Both the position numbers and the translations under genes were made by a program. A DNA stretch of 34,500 nucleotides from contig QBUL01000180.1 of NCBI GenBank assembly GCA_013180605.1, positions 4,899-39,398 of the forward strand. Reading direction: 5' to 3'. Position 1 is the first letter of the stretch; every line of letters begins with the position of its first letter. Shown piece after piece: positions 33,833-34,500 of the stretch. The DNA is from Candidatus Methanophagaceae archaeon GoMg1. Lineage in GTDB: Archaea; Halobacteriota; Syntropharchaeia; Alkanophagales; Methanospirareceae. The notes below the pieces were generated by a model. That model made no database searches and was not told the DNA's origin. It saw only the letters and a list, made by a program, of their open reading frames with translations.

Positions 33833-34237
33833 ATGAAAAAACATATAAGTGCAAAACTGGCTGGAAACACACTTTTAACTTCTTTAGCATTGTTAGAAGT
33901 ATTCCATGTTCTCGTATTGTTAGAGATAGCGCCATATGAAATAATATGGGGCGGGCAGATAAAAGATACATCTTCTTTAGTTGTTTTTGAAGGTATTGCT
34001 TTAATTCTGCTTTTATTGTTTGCAATAATCGTTGCAATTAAAATAGACTATATTAAAGCTAAAAGATTAAAAAAGCTTGCCAATATCGGTGTCTAGGTGA
34101 TATTTGTATACTTCCTTTTAAACACTATTGGAAATTTATTATCAGGGGTTACACTTGAAAAAATGATATTCACACCAATAACGATAATATTGACTGTTTT
34201 TGCATTTAGATTAGCAATTGAAAAAAATAGAATTTAA
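33833..34237 (+). pseudogene. Small four-helix membrane protein interrupted by an in-frame TAG
   Basis: The frame from ATG 33833 (or 33818) runs to a TAG at 34094-34096 and then continues in the same frame without a break to a TAA at 34235-34237. The first part has two membrane helices (LTSLALLEVFHVLVLLEI and FEGIALILLLLFAIIVAI) and ends KLANIGV; the part after the TAG has two more hydrophobic segments (FVYFLLNTIGNLLSG and FTPITIILTVFAFRLAIEK). Together they give a compact protein of about 135 residues, as I recall for a family where a Trp follows NIGV. A change of TGG to TAG would explain this. Either the gene is broken by a nonsense change or the TAG is read through. Function unknown. Confidence 0.6.
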
Positions 34238-34393
34238 CGAGAGCCTGCAGCTAACAGCGGATAAAAGAGAAATCAAAGATTTTCCCAAATTGCCTTCGGC
34301 AACTTATTTTATCCTCAATACGTTATATTCAATCGTAGGACAATTATTATTTAAGGGGATTTCTGCGTTAACATTTTGAAATAGAAATATTGT
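34238..34393 (+). other. Non-coding spacer with a long hairpin
   Basis: TAAC (34252-34255) pairs with GTTA (34322-34325), GGATAAAA (34259-34266) with TTTTATCC (34307-34314), and TTGCC (34290-34294) with GGCAA (34298-34302). The whole folds into one long interrupted hairpin. It has no coding potential that I can see. Confidence 0.5.
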
Positions 34394-34500
34394 ATGTGTT
34401 TAGCCACTCAGCATCAACTTCAACCTCAACATCTGAAAGGTGTTGAGCCCTTGCTGCGCCCACGTTGTCAATACTGTCATGATTCTTTCATGAATAGATG
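34394..34500 (+). CDS. Open frame running off the right edge, unrecognised
   Basis: From ATG 34394 the frame is open to the window end (35 codons). It is rich in Gln, His and Leu and contains a CxxC pair in PRCQYCHDSF, as in a zinc-binding start of a protein. No ribosome binding site is obvious. Too short for a family call. Confidence 0.3.
   Translation, partial: MCLATQHQLQPQHLKGVEPLLRPRCQYCHDSFMNR

Noticed and set aside
34094-34096. TAG read as pyrrolysine
   Set aside because: No pyl gene is in the window, and the site is better explained by a Trp codon change; kept only as a possibility in the findings.
34250-34328. Integron attC site
   Set aside because: The fold is similar, but the core sequences do not fit RYYYAAC and GTTRRRY, and no integrase is in view.

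Overview
The window looks like chromosomal DNA of a euryarchaeon, most likely a methanogen/ANME-type lineage (Methanophagales or Syntrophoarchaeia-like; the lineage is inference). The reasons are archaeal TATA-type promoters with short leaders, PGF-CTERM surface-protein tails, Thr/Pro-rich linkers, and the DUF2162 - MotA/ExbB - DUF2149 - CobN gene order that I associate with methanogens. All convincing genes are on the + strand. Almost the whole window is devoted to cobalt, corrinoid and vitamin B12 biology.

Layout. 1-700: 3' end of an unrecognised exported-type protein with a possible frameshift. 594-5514: two tandem BtuF-like corrinoid-binding surface proteins, one fused to a PQQ-type beta-propeller and one ending in PGF-pre-PGF plus PGF-CTERM, then a 55-aa protein. 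5566-6330: a radical SAM protein. 6499-8873: BtuC permease and BtuD ATPase. 8874-9223: a promoter region. 9224-12936: a cobalt ECF transporter (CbiM, a NikL/CbiN-like partner, a His-bearing helical PGF-CTERM protein, CbiQ, CbiO). 12984-14666: DUF2162 membrane protein, MotA/TolQ/ExbB-like channel, DUF2149 protein. 14667-15118: nested hairpins, then a promoter that matches the one before cbiM. 15119-25898: two giant cell-surface CobN-like chelatase paralogs and a 57-aa protein related to the 55-aa one. 26082-32028: corrin-ring genes cbiA, cbiP, cbiT, cbiL, cbiF and a cut-short cbiG. 32029-33042: gene-poor, apparently decayed DNA. 33043-33831: a nucleoside phosphorylase. 33833-34237: a small membrane-protein gene interrupted by an in-frame TAG. 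34394-34500: an open frame running off the right edge.

How the genes fit together. CbiMNQO-type proteins would bring in cobalt, BtuF-BtuCD would bring in corrinoids, and the cbi genes build the corrin ring. The unusual part is the outside of the cell. Two CobN-like proteins have signal peptides and C-terminal membrane anchors, and they sit behind a putative ion-driven ExbB/DUF2149 motor and a DUF2162 membrane protein. I infer an energised surface machine that handles metal-tetrapyrroles or corrinoids, with CobN1 possibly catalytic and CobN2 probably not (its HGTxEW loop is degraded).

Two families of interspersed repeats shape the gene borders. Family 1 is built on CACAGATTAACACA / TGTGTAATCTGTGG arms and appears to encode the C-terminal tails of CbiL and CbiF and to supply the DNA around the cbiF and cbiG starts. 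Family 2 is a T/A-rich hairpin element found after several genes, including both small-protein genes.
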